Below, in pieces: positions 25,404 through 32,122 of a stretch of 64,000 bases of DNA. This DNA comes from Sphingobium terrigena (GTDB taxonomy: Bacteria; Pseudomonadota; Alphaproteobacteria; Sphingomonadales; Sphingomonadaceae). The notes under the pieces are model-generated. The model was given only the letters and a program-made list of their open reading frames with translations, was not told where the DNA came from and did no database searches. The stretch spans positions 146,023 to 210,022 of the forward strand of contig NZ_QVRA01000004.1 in assembly GCF_003591655.1 (NCBI RefSeq), given 5' to 3'. The translations under genes were made by a program, and so were the position numbers. Each line of letters starts with the position of its first letter. The stretch's first letter is position 1.

Positions 25404-25419
25404 TAACTATTTCGTACAT
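25404..25419. promoter_or_regulatory. TetR-type operator candidate, half-perfect copy before the esterase operon
   Basis: CTAAC-TATTTC-GTACA. The right half is identical to the perfect copies, the left half matches 2 of 5, and the AT-rich spacer resembles the copies at 19186 and 28064. Confidence 0.45.
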
Positions 25420-25480
25420 TAATATCCAAAGATGGGCTGCTGCGCAAGGGCCAGCAGCCTTCTAACGGGCCGTGCGCCGA

Positions 25481-26140
25481 TCAGGCCCGGCACCAGCTTT
25501 CGATAATGTCTATCACCGACATGCGGCGACGGCCGAGCGCCTTGGGCGATGTCATGTCCCGGTCGAAACCGAAGGCAAAGGTGTAGCGGTTCGACACATT
25601 ATAGAAGCACAGCGCGCTGATGGTCATGTGCAGTTCAACCGGGTCTATGCCTTCGCGGAAATGGCGGCTGGCGACCCCCTGGGCCAATATGTCGCGCAGA
25701 TTGTCGATCACCTTGCGGTTGCGTTCGCGGATGCCCGGTATCTCCCCGACATGCGCGCCGCGCAGAATATTCTCGTTCATGACCAGCCGGACAAATTCGG
25801 GATGTTGGATATGATAGTCAAAGGTCGTGGTGATGAGATCGCGCAGGGCCGCATCCGGGGACAGATGATCGCGCCGGACAGCGGCGTCGACTTCGCGCAC
25901 GGCGGTGTAGGCACGCTCAAGAACCGCGCGATACAGGCCTTCCTTGCCGCCGAAATAATAATAAATCATGCGCTTGGACGAATTGGTCCGTTCGGCGATT
26001 TCGTCGATCCGCGCGCCGCTCAACCCCTTGTCAGCGAATTCCACGGTGGCGACGTCCAATATGTTGCGCCGCGTCTCCTCGGCCTCCGCCGTGCGCGCAC
26101 TCGCTCCACCTTCGATTGCCGTCAGGGCCGCCTTACCCAC
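25481..26140 (-). CDS. TetR-family transcriptional regulator of the quinate/shikimate cluster
   Basis: A 219-residue TetR-type repressor. The N-terminal HTH spans TRRNILDVATVEFADKGLSG to TNSSKRMIYYYFGGKEGLYR, the standard three-helix TetR fold, followed by a ligand domain with YHIQHPEFVRLVMNE. Start GTG 26140 is preferred because AAGGA lies 8 nt upstream; TTG 26161 is the longest alternative. It follows quiC by 28 bp in the same direction and is thus probably autoregulated through the perfect operator upstream of quiC. The same palindrome stands before three other units of the cluster, so it is the best candidate for the cluster repressor. A shikimate-pathway intermediate or phenolic acid is the likely inducer. 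Confidence 0.9.
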   Translation of the reverse strand: MGKAALTAIEGGASARTAEAEETRRNILDVATVEFADKGLSGARIDEIAERTNSSKRMIYYYFGGKEGLYRAVLERAYTAVREVDAAVRRDHLSPDAALRDLITTTFDYHIQHPEFVRLVMNENILRGAHVGEIPGIRERNRKVIDNLRDILAQGVASRHFREGIDPVELHMTISALCFYNVSNRYTFAFGFDRDMTSPKALGRRRMSVIDIIESWCRA

Positions 26141-26168
26141 TCCACCTGTCCTTCTCGTCAAACCGTCA

Positions 26169-28031
26169 TCAACCCGGCATATCGTCCCTGAAACGCGACT
26201 GGGCCGCCAGCCTTATTGTCGCATTACCCGCGCCATAGCCATCATAACCACGCCGTTCGACAAATTCGAAGAAGAAACGCTTGGCAAAGGCGCGGCTGTA
26301 GAATTGGAAATATTCCTGATCGCCCACCCGGTCATAGAGAATGCCCGACGCGGCCATGCGCGTGACCAGTGCGGGGTCCAGACTGAAGCGCGCGGCCAGA
26401 TCATCATAATAGTTGGCCGGGATGTCGAGCAGTTCCAGCCCGCGCGCCACCATCGCGTCGCGGGTGGCGAATATGTCGGCGCAGGCAAAGGCGATATGCT
26501 GCACCCCTGCCCCCATATAATGGTGCAGGAAGCGGGAGGAGAGCGTCTGCGCCGCTGCCGATCCGTTGAGGGTGATGCGAAAACCGCGATCCGGGGACTC
26601 CACCGCCTGGCTATGGACGATGCCCAGCGGGTCGGCGATTTCCAGTTGCGGCGTCTTGGTCACGTCGAACAGCGCGAAATAATAGAGCAGCCAGGACAGA
26701 AACTCCTCATACCCCATGGCCTGCGCGATATGGTCGATCCGGTCGAGGCCGGCATCGGCCTGCGCCGCGTCGGTCACAGGCACAAATTCCTGTGCCCAGA
26801 CAGCGTCCTGTGTGCCGGTTTCGATGAAATAGATCAGGCTGCCACCTACGCCGCGCACCGACGGAATCTGCATTTCGTCGGACGCCACCGCCTGTTCAAA
26901 GCGGGCAATCCGCAGCGCACCCGCCCGATCGAGTGCTGAGGCGACATCTGTCACCCGAAGGCCCAGCGCGCAGACCGACGCGCCATGGACGATGTCGTGG
27001 CTGTGGGCGAAGCCTTCGGTTTCGCAGTTGATGACCAGGTTGATCGCCCCCTGCCGCCATCGCGTGACGGCTTTGCGGACATGCCGTCCGACCAGGGTGA
27101 AGCCCATGGCTGACAGCATGTCGGCCAGGACCGGCGCTTCGCTTTCGCTGGCGGCGAACTCGATAAATTCCACCCCGTCAATCTTGACGCGCGGGGCAAT
27201 GGCGGCGGGCCGGGCGGAGATGCGGCGCGCCTCATCCTCCACCATGCGGAGTGAGCGATAGCCGTCGAGCGCGACCCCGGAGGATGAGCCGGCGCGGAAC
27301 CGGTCGTTGAAGATTTCCAGCGACAAGGGGCCATCATAGCCGATGTCGAGCAATGCGCGCACATAGTCGGCAATGGGCAAATCGCCCTGCCCCGGCATGT
27401 TGCGGAAATGGCGGCTCCAGTAGAGATAGTCCATGTCCAGCGCGGGCGCGTCGGCGACCTGGACGATGAACAGCTTGGCCGGATCGATCGCGGCAATGCT
27501 GTCGATCGGCACGCGGCGTGCAAGCGAATGGAAGCTGTCGAGGATCAGGCCGATCGCGGGATGATCGACGGAACGGACAATCTCCCACGCATCGCGATGG
27601 TCGAATATATGGCGGCCCCAGGCCAGCGCCTCATAGCCGACCCGCAAACCGCGACTGACCGCGCGGGCACCGAGTTCTGAAAAATCGTCGATGATGCGTT
27701 GGCGATCGCCCAGCGCCTGGGGTGAGACGTTGGAACAGACCAGTACCAGATCGGTGCCCAACTCCTGCATGATGTCGAATTTGCGTTCGGCCCGGTCGAA
27801 GGTCTTGGCGCGCAAATCGCCTGGCATCCCTTCAAAATCGCGGAACGGCTGGAACAAGGTGCAGACAAGGCCATGGTCGCGGATCATCGCGCCCACCTCT
27901 CGCGGCGATCCGGCGTAGCCGATCAGGTCATTCTCGAAAATTTCGACACCGTCGAACCCTGCGGCGGCAATCGCCTGCAACTTCGTGTCGAGCGTCCCGC
28001 TGACGGAAACGGTCGCGATGGACGTCCTCAT
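26169..28031 (-). CDS. quiC: 3-dehydroshikimate dehydratase, QuiC type with HPPD-like C-terminal domain
   Basis: A 620-residue enzyme converting 3-dehydroshikimate to protocatechuate. Residues about 1-280 form a xylose-isomerase-like TIM barrel. Glu134 (GYEALAWG), Asp165 (LILDSFH), Gln191 and Glu239 (LSLEIFND) fall exactly where the metal ligands of Pseudomonas QuiC1 are known. Residues about 290-620 are a vicinal-oxygen-chelate/4-hydroxyphenylpyruvate-dioxygenase-like domain with DRIDHIA, GVQHIAFAC and FFFEFVERRGYDGYG, which keep the His-His-Glu metal site. This fusion is the known bacterial QuiC1 layout. ATG 28031 has AAGGG 8 nt upstream. A perfect TGTAC-N6-GTACA operator lies 33-48 bp upstream, and tetR follows in the same unit. 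Confidence 0.94.
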   Translation of the reverse strand: MRTSIATVSVSGTLDTKLQAIAAAGFDGVEIFENDLIGYAGSPREVGAMIRDHGLVCTLFQPFRDFEGMPGDLRAKTFDRAERKFDIMQELGTDLVLVCSNVSPQALGDRQRIIDDFSELGARAVSRGLRVGYEALAWGRHIFDHRDAWEIVRSVDHPAIGLILDSFHSLARRVPIDSIAAIDPAKLFIVQVADAPALDMDYLYWSRHFRNMPGQGDLPIADYVRALLDIGYDGPLSLEIFNDRFRAGSSSGVALDGYRSLRMVEDEARRISARPAAIAPRVKIDGVEFIEFAASESEAPVLADMLSAMGFTLVGRHVRKAVTRWRQGAINLVINCETEGFAHSHDIVHGASVCALGLRVTDVASALDRAGALRIARFEQAVASDEMQIPSVRGVGGSLIYFIETGTQDAVWAQEFVPVTDAAQADAGLDRIDHIAQAMGYEEFLSWLLYYFALFDVTKTPQLEIADPLGIVHSQAVESPDRGFRITLNGSAAAQTLSSRFLHHYMGAGVQHIAFACADIFATRDAMVARGLELLDIPANYYDDLAARFSLDPALVTRMAASGILYDRVGDQEYFQFYSRAFAKRFFFEFVERRGYDGYGAGNATIRLAAQSRFRDDMPG

Positions 28032-28063
28032 ATGATCACCCTTCTCTGCATCCTCGCGGACCA

Positions 28064-28079
28064 TGTACCATTTAGTACA
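28064..28079. promoter_or_regulatory. TetR-type operator candidate, perfect copy before quiC-tetR
   Basis: TGTAC-CATTTA-GTACA, a perfect inverted repeat with 6-bp spacer. It shares both half-sites with 21081-21096. Confidence 0.66.
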
Positions 28080-28159
28080 ATGGGAGAGAAGGGGTAATCA
28101 TGATCGCTGTTGCTGCGACGGCCCGTCCACCGGACCGTCGCAATCAAGATGAAGCCGCC

Positions 28160-28813
28160 TTATGCAGCGATGTGGCGCAATATCTCGTCCGCTTCGGGCC
28201 GGTCCAGCCAGTCCGGGCTGACTGCTAGCCAGCGCACCACCCGCCCAGGCCCGACCAGCAGGACAGCCGGTTGCGGCAATTCCCAGCTACCCGTCCCGGT
28301 GACCTCGCCGATCCAGCCGGCAGGCGGAGGCGACGGGCGATCGTCGGGCCTGAAGGCGATGCCCAGTTCTCGTGCGAGGCTGTTGTCCTCATCGGTCGCG
28401 ACTGGAAAGGGCAAATTGTGGCGCTGTCGAATCTCGTCCAGGCGATCGGCCTGCTGCGGGCTGAGCGCGACGAGCGGGATACCCCGGTCACGCAGTGCGG
28501 GGTAGAGCGTATCGGCATAATAGGGCAGCGCGATATTGCACGCCGGGCAACCGGCAAAACGGAAGAAGATCAGCAGCGCCGGACCATTGGCGGTCAGCGT
28601 GTCGAGGCTGAACACATTGCCATTGGCCTGGGCGAAATCTTGCGGAGGCAGGACATCGCCGACCTGGGCGACGTCTGCTGGATCGAACCGTTCGCGCAGC
28701 GAATGCCGCTGGCGGGCATTGCCCTCCAGTTGCGCGGGCGTCCAGTTGCGCGCCCGCTCTGCCTGCAAGGCTTCAAATTGCGCCTTGAGTGTGTCCTTGA
28801 GGATCGTCGCCAT
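28160..28813 (-). CDS. AhpC/TSA-fold peroxiredoxin-like protein
   Basis: A 217-residue thioredoxin-fold protein. The redox motif C89-P-A-C92 lies in FFRFAGCPACNIALPYY, after a conserved helical N-terminal section (EALQAERARNW) seen in a family annotated as peroxiredoxin-like AhpC/TSA. A CxxC rather than a lone peroxidatic Cys suggests a thiol-disulfide or peroxiredoxin-like role, here perhaps protecting against sulfite, peroxide or thiol by-products of the flavin monooxygenases upstream. AAGGAG is 6 nt before ATG 28813 and 3 nt before ATG 28816, so the former is chosen. That ribosome binding site lies inside one arm of a 17-bp inverted repeat (28819-28890). It is the last gene of the organosulfur operon. 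Confidence 0.85.
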   Translation of the reverse strand: MATILKDTLKAQFEALQAERARNWTPAQLEGNARQRHSLRERFDPADVAQVGDVLPPQDFAQANGNVFSLDTLTANGPALLIFFRFAGCPACNIALPYYADTLYPALRDRGIPLVALSPQQADRLDEIRQRHNLPFPVATDEDNSLARELGIAFRPDDRPSPPPAGWIGEVTGTGSWELPQPAVLLVGPGRVVRWLAVSPDWLDRPEADEILRHIAA

Positions 28814-28818
28814 CATAT

Positions 28819-28890
28819 TCTCCTTCCCGCAACTCCCATAATATTGGCGATGGAGGGGTGAGCGCGCCAATGAGAGTTGCGGGAAGGAGA
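28819..28890 (-). promoter_or_regulatory. Long inverted repeat able to sequester a ribosome binding site
   Basis: Two perfect 17-bp arms, 28819-28835 and 28874-28890, are separated by 38 bp that contain a second nested stem (ATTGGCG 28843-28849 with CGCCAAT 28865-28871). In the minus-strand transcript the upstream arm is complementary to the arm that holds the AAGGAG of the peroxiredoxin-like gene. The structure would bury that site. There is no T run, so it is not a normal terminator. Confidence 0.7.
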
Positions 28891-28917
28891 GTGACGAATT
28901 GTCATAGATGTCTGCGT

Positions 28918-30267
28918 TCAGGCGGCATTGCGTCGGTCAGTGGCTGTTGTGCGGCGACCGGCAGGGATGGGCAGGCCCAGATGGCCGCGGAGCGTGTCCG
29001 CCTCATAGTCTTGGCGAAAAAGGCCGCGCTCCTGGAGGATCGGGACGATTTCACCCACGAAGCGGTCGAACTGGCTGGGGTGGCCCAGATGGACGTTGAG
29101 GCCGTCGAGCGCGCGGCCTTCAAACCAGCGCTGGATTTCATTGGCGACGGTTTCGGCCGACCCGACGAAGGGACTGCCGCGCCCGGCCCGCGCGCCCTCG
29201 ACCGTCTGGCGCAGGGTCAGGCCTTCGGCAACGGCCAGGTCAGTGACCCGTTTGGCGTGCGTATAGAAGCTGCTCTTGGCATGTTCGAGCGCGGCGACCG
29301 GAAATGGCGCATCGGGATCATATTGGCGGAAATCATGCCAGCCGAACGGGCGGCCGAATTCGGCGAGCGCCTGATCGAAGCTCTGGTCGAGCGTGCGATA
29401 GTGGCGCTCTATGTCCTTCGCCTGTTCGTCGGTTTCGCCGACATAGACCGAGAATCCCGGCAGAATGACGATCTGGTCAGGATCGCGGCCCTGCCGGACG
29501 GCGCGACCCTTGAGGTCGGCGTAGAAGGCCTGCCCCTGTTCGATCGTCGCCGCATGGGTGAAGATGGCGTCTGCGACGGTCGCGCCCAGATCGCGGCCCT
29601 GATCGCTGTCGCCAGCCTGAAAGATGACCGGCTCTCCCTGCGGCGAACGCTGGATGTTGAGCGGGCCGACAACCTGGAAGAACTCGCCTGCATGATCCAG
29701 CCGGTGGAGTTTGGCGGCGTCGAGGAACTGGCCGGTCGCGCGGTCACGGACCAGTGCGCCCTCCTCCCATGACGACCACAAGCCCCGCGCCACGTCGAGA
29801 AATTCGACCGCGCGGCGGTAGCGTGTGTCATAGTCGAAATGTTCTGGCTGGCTGAAATTGCCCGCCGTGCCTGCGTCCCCGCTGGTGACGACATTCCAGC
29901 CAGCCCGCCCCTTGCTGATCAGGTCGAGCGAGGCGAAACGGCGGGCGAGATTGAACGGGTCATTATAGGAGGTGGTCAGCGTGCCGACGAGGCCGATCTT
30001 CTTCGTGGCGACCGCCAGCGCCGACAACAAGGTCAGCGGCTCCAGCCGGTTAAGATAATGGGGCGGGGAATTGGCGGTGATGAACTGGCTGTCGACGATG
30101 AACACCAGATCGAATTTCGCGGCCTCCGCCTGACGCACGACATGGATATACCAGTCGATATTGACGCTGGCGTCGAGCGGAATGTCGGTGTCGAGCCAGC
30201 GATTGCTGTCGCCGGGGCCGCCAACGCCGGTGGGGACAAGGCCGAGCTTGAGTTGGCGTTTGCTCAT
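28918..30267 (-). CDS. LLM-class flavin-dependent monooxygenase, DszA/NtaA/SnaA family
   Basis: A 449-residue FMNH2-dependent monooxygenase of the bacterial luciferase superfamily. Typical segments are KFDLVFIVDSQFI, PHYLNRLEPLTLLSALA, GLVGTLTTSYNDPFNLARRFASLD, GRAGWNVVTS, SPQGEPVIFQAG and DTLRGHLGLPIP, all shared with DszA (dibenzothiophene sulfone monooxygenase) and NtaA. It has a paralogue in this window at 46356-47693. It requires reduced FMN from a separate reductase, which is not encoded nearby. Start ATG 30267 lies 14 bp after the aldolase gene. Oxygenative C-S bond cleavage of an organosulfur compound is the likely reaction; the substrate is unknown. Confidence 0.9.
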   Translation of the reverse strand: MSKRQLKLGLVPTGVGGPGDSNRWLDTDIPLDASVNIDWYIHVVRQAEAAKFDLVFIVDSQFITANSPPHYLNRLEPLTLLSALAVATKKIGLVGTLTTSYNDPFNLARRFASLDLISKGRAGWNVVTSGDAGTAGNFSQPEHFDYDTRYRRAVEFLDVARGLWSSWEEGALVRDRATGQFLDAAKLHRLDHAGEFFQVVGPLNIQRSPQGEPVIFQAGDSDQGRDLGATVADAIFTHAATIEQGQAFYADLKGRAVRQGRDPDQIVILPGFSVYVGETDEQAKDIERHYRTLDQSFDQALAEFGRPFGWHDFRQYDPDAPFPVAALEHAKSSFYTHAKRVTDLAVAEGLTLRQTVEGARAGRGSPFVGSAETVANEIQRWFEGRALDGLNVHLGHPSQFDRFVGEIVPILQERGLFRQDYEADTLRGHLGLPIPAGRRTTATDRRNAA

Positions 30268-30281
30268 GATCGCGCTCCGGG

Positions 30282-31073
30282 TCAGACGTCGAAGCCGGGT
30301 GCCTGACGCTGCGCCTTGCGCAGGGCGGCTTCCCAGACCAGATCATAATGGGATTTGGCGCCCTCGACCGGTGCGCGTTCTTGCGTCATCTGGCGACGGA
30401 CTTCTTCCTGCGCTTCCTGCGGCGCGATCAGGATATGGTCGCGACCGATGCTGAGGGTACGGACTTGCGCCTTGCAGGCTTCTTCCAGATGATAGATGCC
30501 GCTGAACGCCTCACCCGGCGAAGCGCCCAAAGCCAGTGTGCCGTGATTGCGCAGCAGCATGACCTTGGTATCGCCAAGATCGGCGACCAGCCGTTCGCGC
30601 TCATCCAGATTGAGCGCGACCCCTTCATAATCATGATAGGACAGGCGCGGGATCAGCGCGAGCGCGCGCTGGTTGAGCGGCAGCAGCCCTTCGGCATGGG
30701 CGGAGACGGCCATGCCGTCGGCGCTGTGGAAATGGGCGATATAATGGGCGTCATCGCGTGCGCCGTGGATCGCCGAGTGGATCACATAGCCGGCATAGTT
30801 GATGCCATAATCGCTCTTGCCGATGACATTGCCGTCGAGATCGACCTTGACCAGGCTGGACGCGGTAATTTCGTCAAACATCAGGCCGAAGGGGTTGATC
30901 AGGAAATGATGCTCCGGTCCCGGTACGCGGGCGGAGATATGGGTGTAGATGAAATCATCCCAGCCATAGAGGGCCGACAGGCGATAGAAAGCGGCAAGAT
31001 CGACGCGGACCTTCCATTCAGCCTCGCTGATATGGGTGTCACGGAAGCGATCATCCTTGAGGATAGTGGCCAT
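30282..31073 (-). CDS. Class II aldolase/adducin family protein
   Basis: A 263-residue zinc-dependent aldolase or epimerase-like protein. IHGARDDAHYIAHFHSADG carries the His ligands, SARVPGPEHHFLINPFGLMFDEI is the usual substrate-loop region, and LLRNHGTLALGASPGEAFSGIYHLEEACKAQV provides the third His. Members cleave hydroxy-acid or sugar phosphates, or act on unphosphorylated hydroxy acids. In this organosulfur operon it might process the carbon skeleton left after desulfonation. AAAGGAG lies 8 nt before ATG 31073. Directly upstream a 27-codon ORF fills the gap to the binding-protein gene. Confidence 0.88.
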   Translation of the reverse strand: MATILKDDRFRDTHISEAEWKVRVDLAAFYRLSALYGWDDFIYTHISARVPGPEHHFLINPFGLMFDEITASSLVKVDLDGNVIGKSDYGINYAGYVIHSAIHGARDDAHYIAHFHSADGMAVSAHAEGLLPLNQRALALIPRLSYHDYEGVALNLDERERLVADLGDTKVMLLRNHGTLALGASPGEAFSGIYHLEEACKAQVRTLSIGRDHILIAPQEAQEEVRRQMTQERAPVEGAKSHYDLVWEAALRKAQRQAPGFDV

Positions 31074-31076
31074 GGC

Positions 31077-31160
31077 TCAGACTCCTTTGCCGACGATAAT
31101 AGGGAGGCCGCGCGGCGCGGCCCAATGAGAATGGCTGAAGTGAAGGGCGCTGATGCTCAT
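31077..31160 (-). CDS. Candidate 27-residue coupled small ORF
   Basis: ATG at 31160 overlaps the stop of the substrate-binding-protein gene (ATGA). The frame ends with TGA 3 bp before the aldolase ATG, so this tiny ORF exactly spans the gap between two operon genes. The product begins MSISALHFSHSHWAAPRG and has three His in its first half. I recognise no family. It could serve translational coupling rather than code a functional peptide. Confidence 0.35.
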   Translation of the reverse strand: MSISALHFSHSHWAAPRGLPIIVGKGV

Positions 31161-32122
31161 GCAGGGAAGATCCCGGCATCGACGATCGACGCGACATCGA
31201 CATGGGCGGGCAGTTCGCCATCGGCGTAGAAGCGATCGACCACGCGCTGGAGGGGCCGAATGACGGCAGCGCCGGGCGGGACGAGAAAACCGTTTTGACG
31301 CTCGACCATGAGGCGGGCGATCTGCGGGTCCACCTTGGTCTGCTGCTGAAAAATCGCGGCATAATCCGCCGGGTGCGCCGCTGACCATTCAGCCGATTTC
31401 TGCAATCGGGCCAGCAGGTCGCGCAAGGCGCTGCGCCGGGCCGGATCGTCTAACGCTTCCTGCGACGCGGCAATCAGGGCGTAAGGGCTGTTGATGCCCT
31501 CACCATCGCGCAACAGCCGGGCACCGGCGAGTTCAGCGGCGATCTGATAGGTGCCAAAGGTCGCCCAGGCGTCGATGCGGCCGGCGGCAAAGGCCGCAGC
31601 GGCATCGTTGGGCAGCATGAAGCCGATATCGACCTTGCGCCGGTCGACCTTCGCTTCCTTGAGCGCTTCAAGCAGCAGATAGTGCGAGATGCTGCCGCGC
31701 GCGCTCGACACGATGACGCGCCGACCGGCCAGATCAGCGATCCTGTGCAGCGAAGAGGCTTTGGCAGCGATGATACCGATGTTGCGGGTCGAAAATTGCG
31801 TCCCAGCGATAATCTTGAGCGGCGCCTTGGCGGCAGCGGCCAGCACCACCGGCAGGTCGCCCGCAGGCGCGGTATCGACCGCGCCTGCGTTGAGCGCTTC
31901 CAGCAACGGGGCGGCACCCACGAAATTGGCCCATTCAATATCATAGGCCAGATTGTCGAGGACGCCTGCCGCCTCCGCCTTCGACTGGAGGAGGTGGACC
32001 TGATCGCCCAGCACCAATTTGGTCCGCCCGCCCTGCCCGGTCCCGCTGCACGCGGCGAGACCCAGGGCCGCGGCACCGGCCAGGAAGCTGCGCCGGTCAG
32101 AAAGCAAATGCGAGCCGTCCAT
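31157..32122 (-). CDS. ABC transporter substrate-binding lipoprotein, SsuA/NMT1-like
   Basis: A 321-residue periplasmic binding protein for an aliphatic-sulfonate-type ABC importer. The N terminus DRRSFLAGAAALGLAAC has both a twin-arginine pair and a lipobox with Cys25. The mature part shows the SsuA/TauA pattern: LVLGDQVHLLQSKAEAAGVLD, FVGAAPLLEALNAGAVD, RRVIVSSARGSISHYLLLEAL and FAAGRIDAWATFGTYQ. Its ATG at 32122 lies inside the 3' end of the TonB receptor gene (26-bp overlap), so outer-membrane receptor and binding protein are directly coupled. It is one of three such binding proteins around a single SsuBC pair, suggesting several related substrates enter by one permease. Confidence 0.9.
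   Translation of the reverse strand: MDGSHLLSDRRSFLAGAAALGLAACSGTGQGGRTKLVLGDQVHLLQSKAEAAGVLDNLAYDIEWANFVGAAPLLEALNAGAVDTAPAGDLPVVLAAAAKAPLKIIAGTQFSTRNIGIIAAKASSLHRIADLAGRRVIVSSARGSISHYLLLEALKEAKVDRRKVDIGFMLPNDAAAAFAAGRIDAWATFGTYQIAAELAGARLLRDGEGINSPYALIAASQEALDDPARRSALRDLLARLQKSAEWSAAHPADYAAIFQQQTKVDPQIARLMVERQNGFLVPPGAAVIRPLQRVVDRFYADGELPAHVDVASIVDAGIFPA

Noticed and set aside
31106..31125. GC-rich hairpin GGCCGCG/CGCGGCC as a terminator
   Set aside because: No T run on either strand, and it falls inside the candidate 27-codon ORF within a continuous operon.
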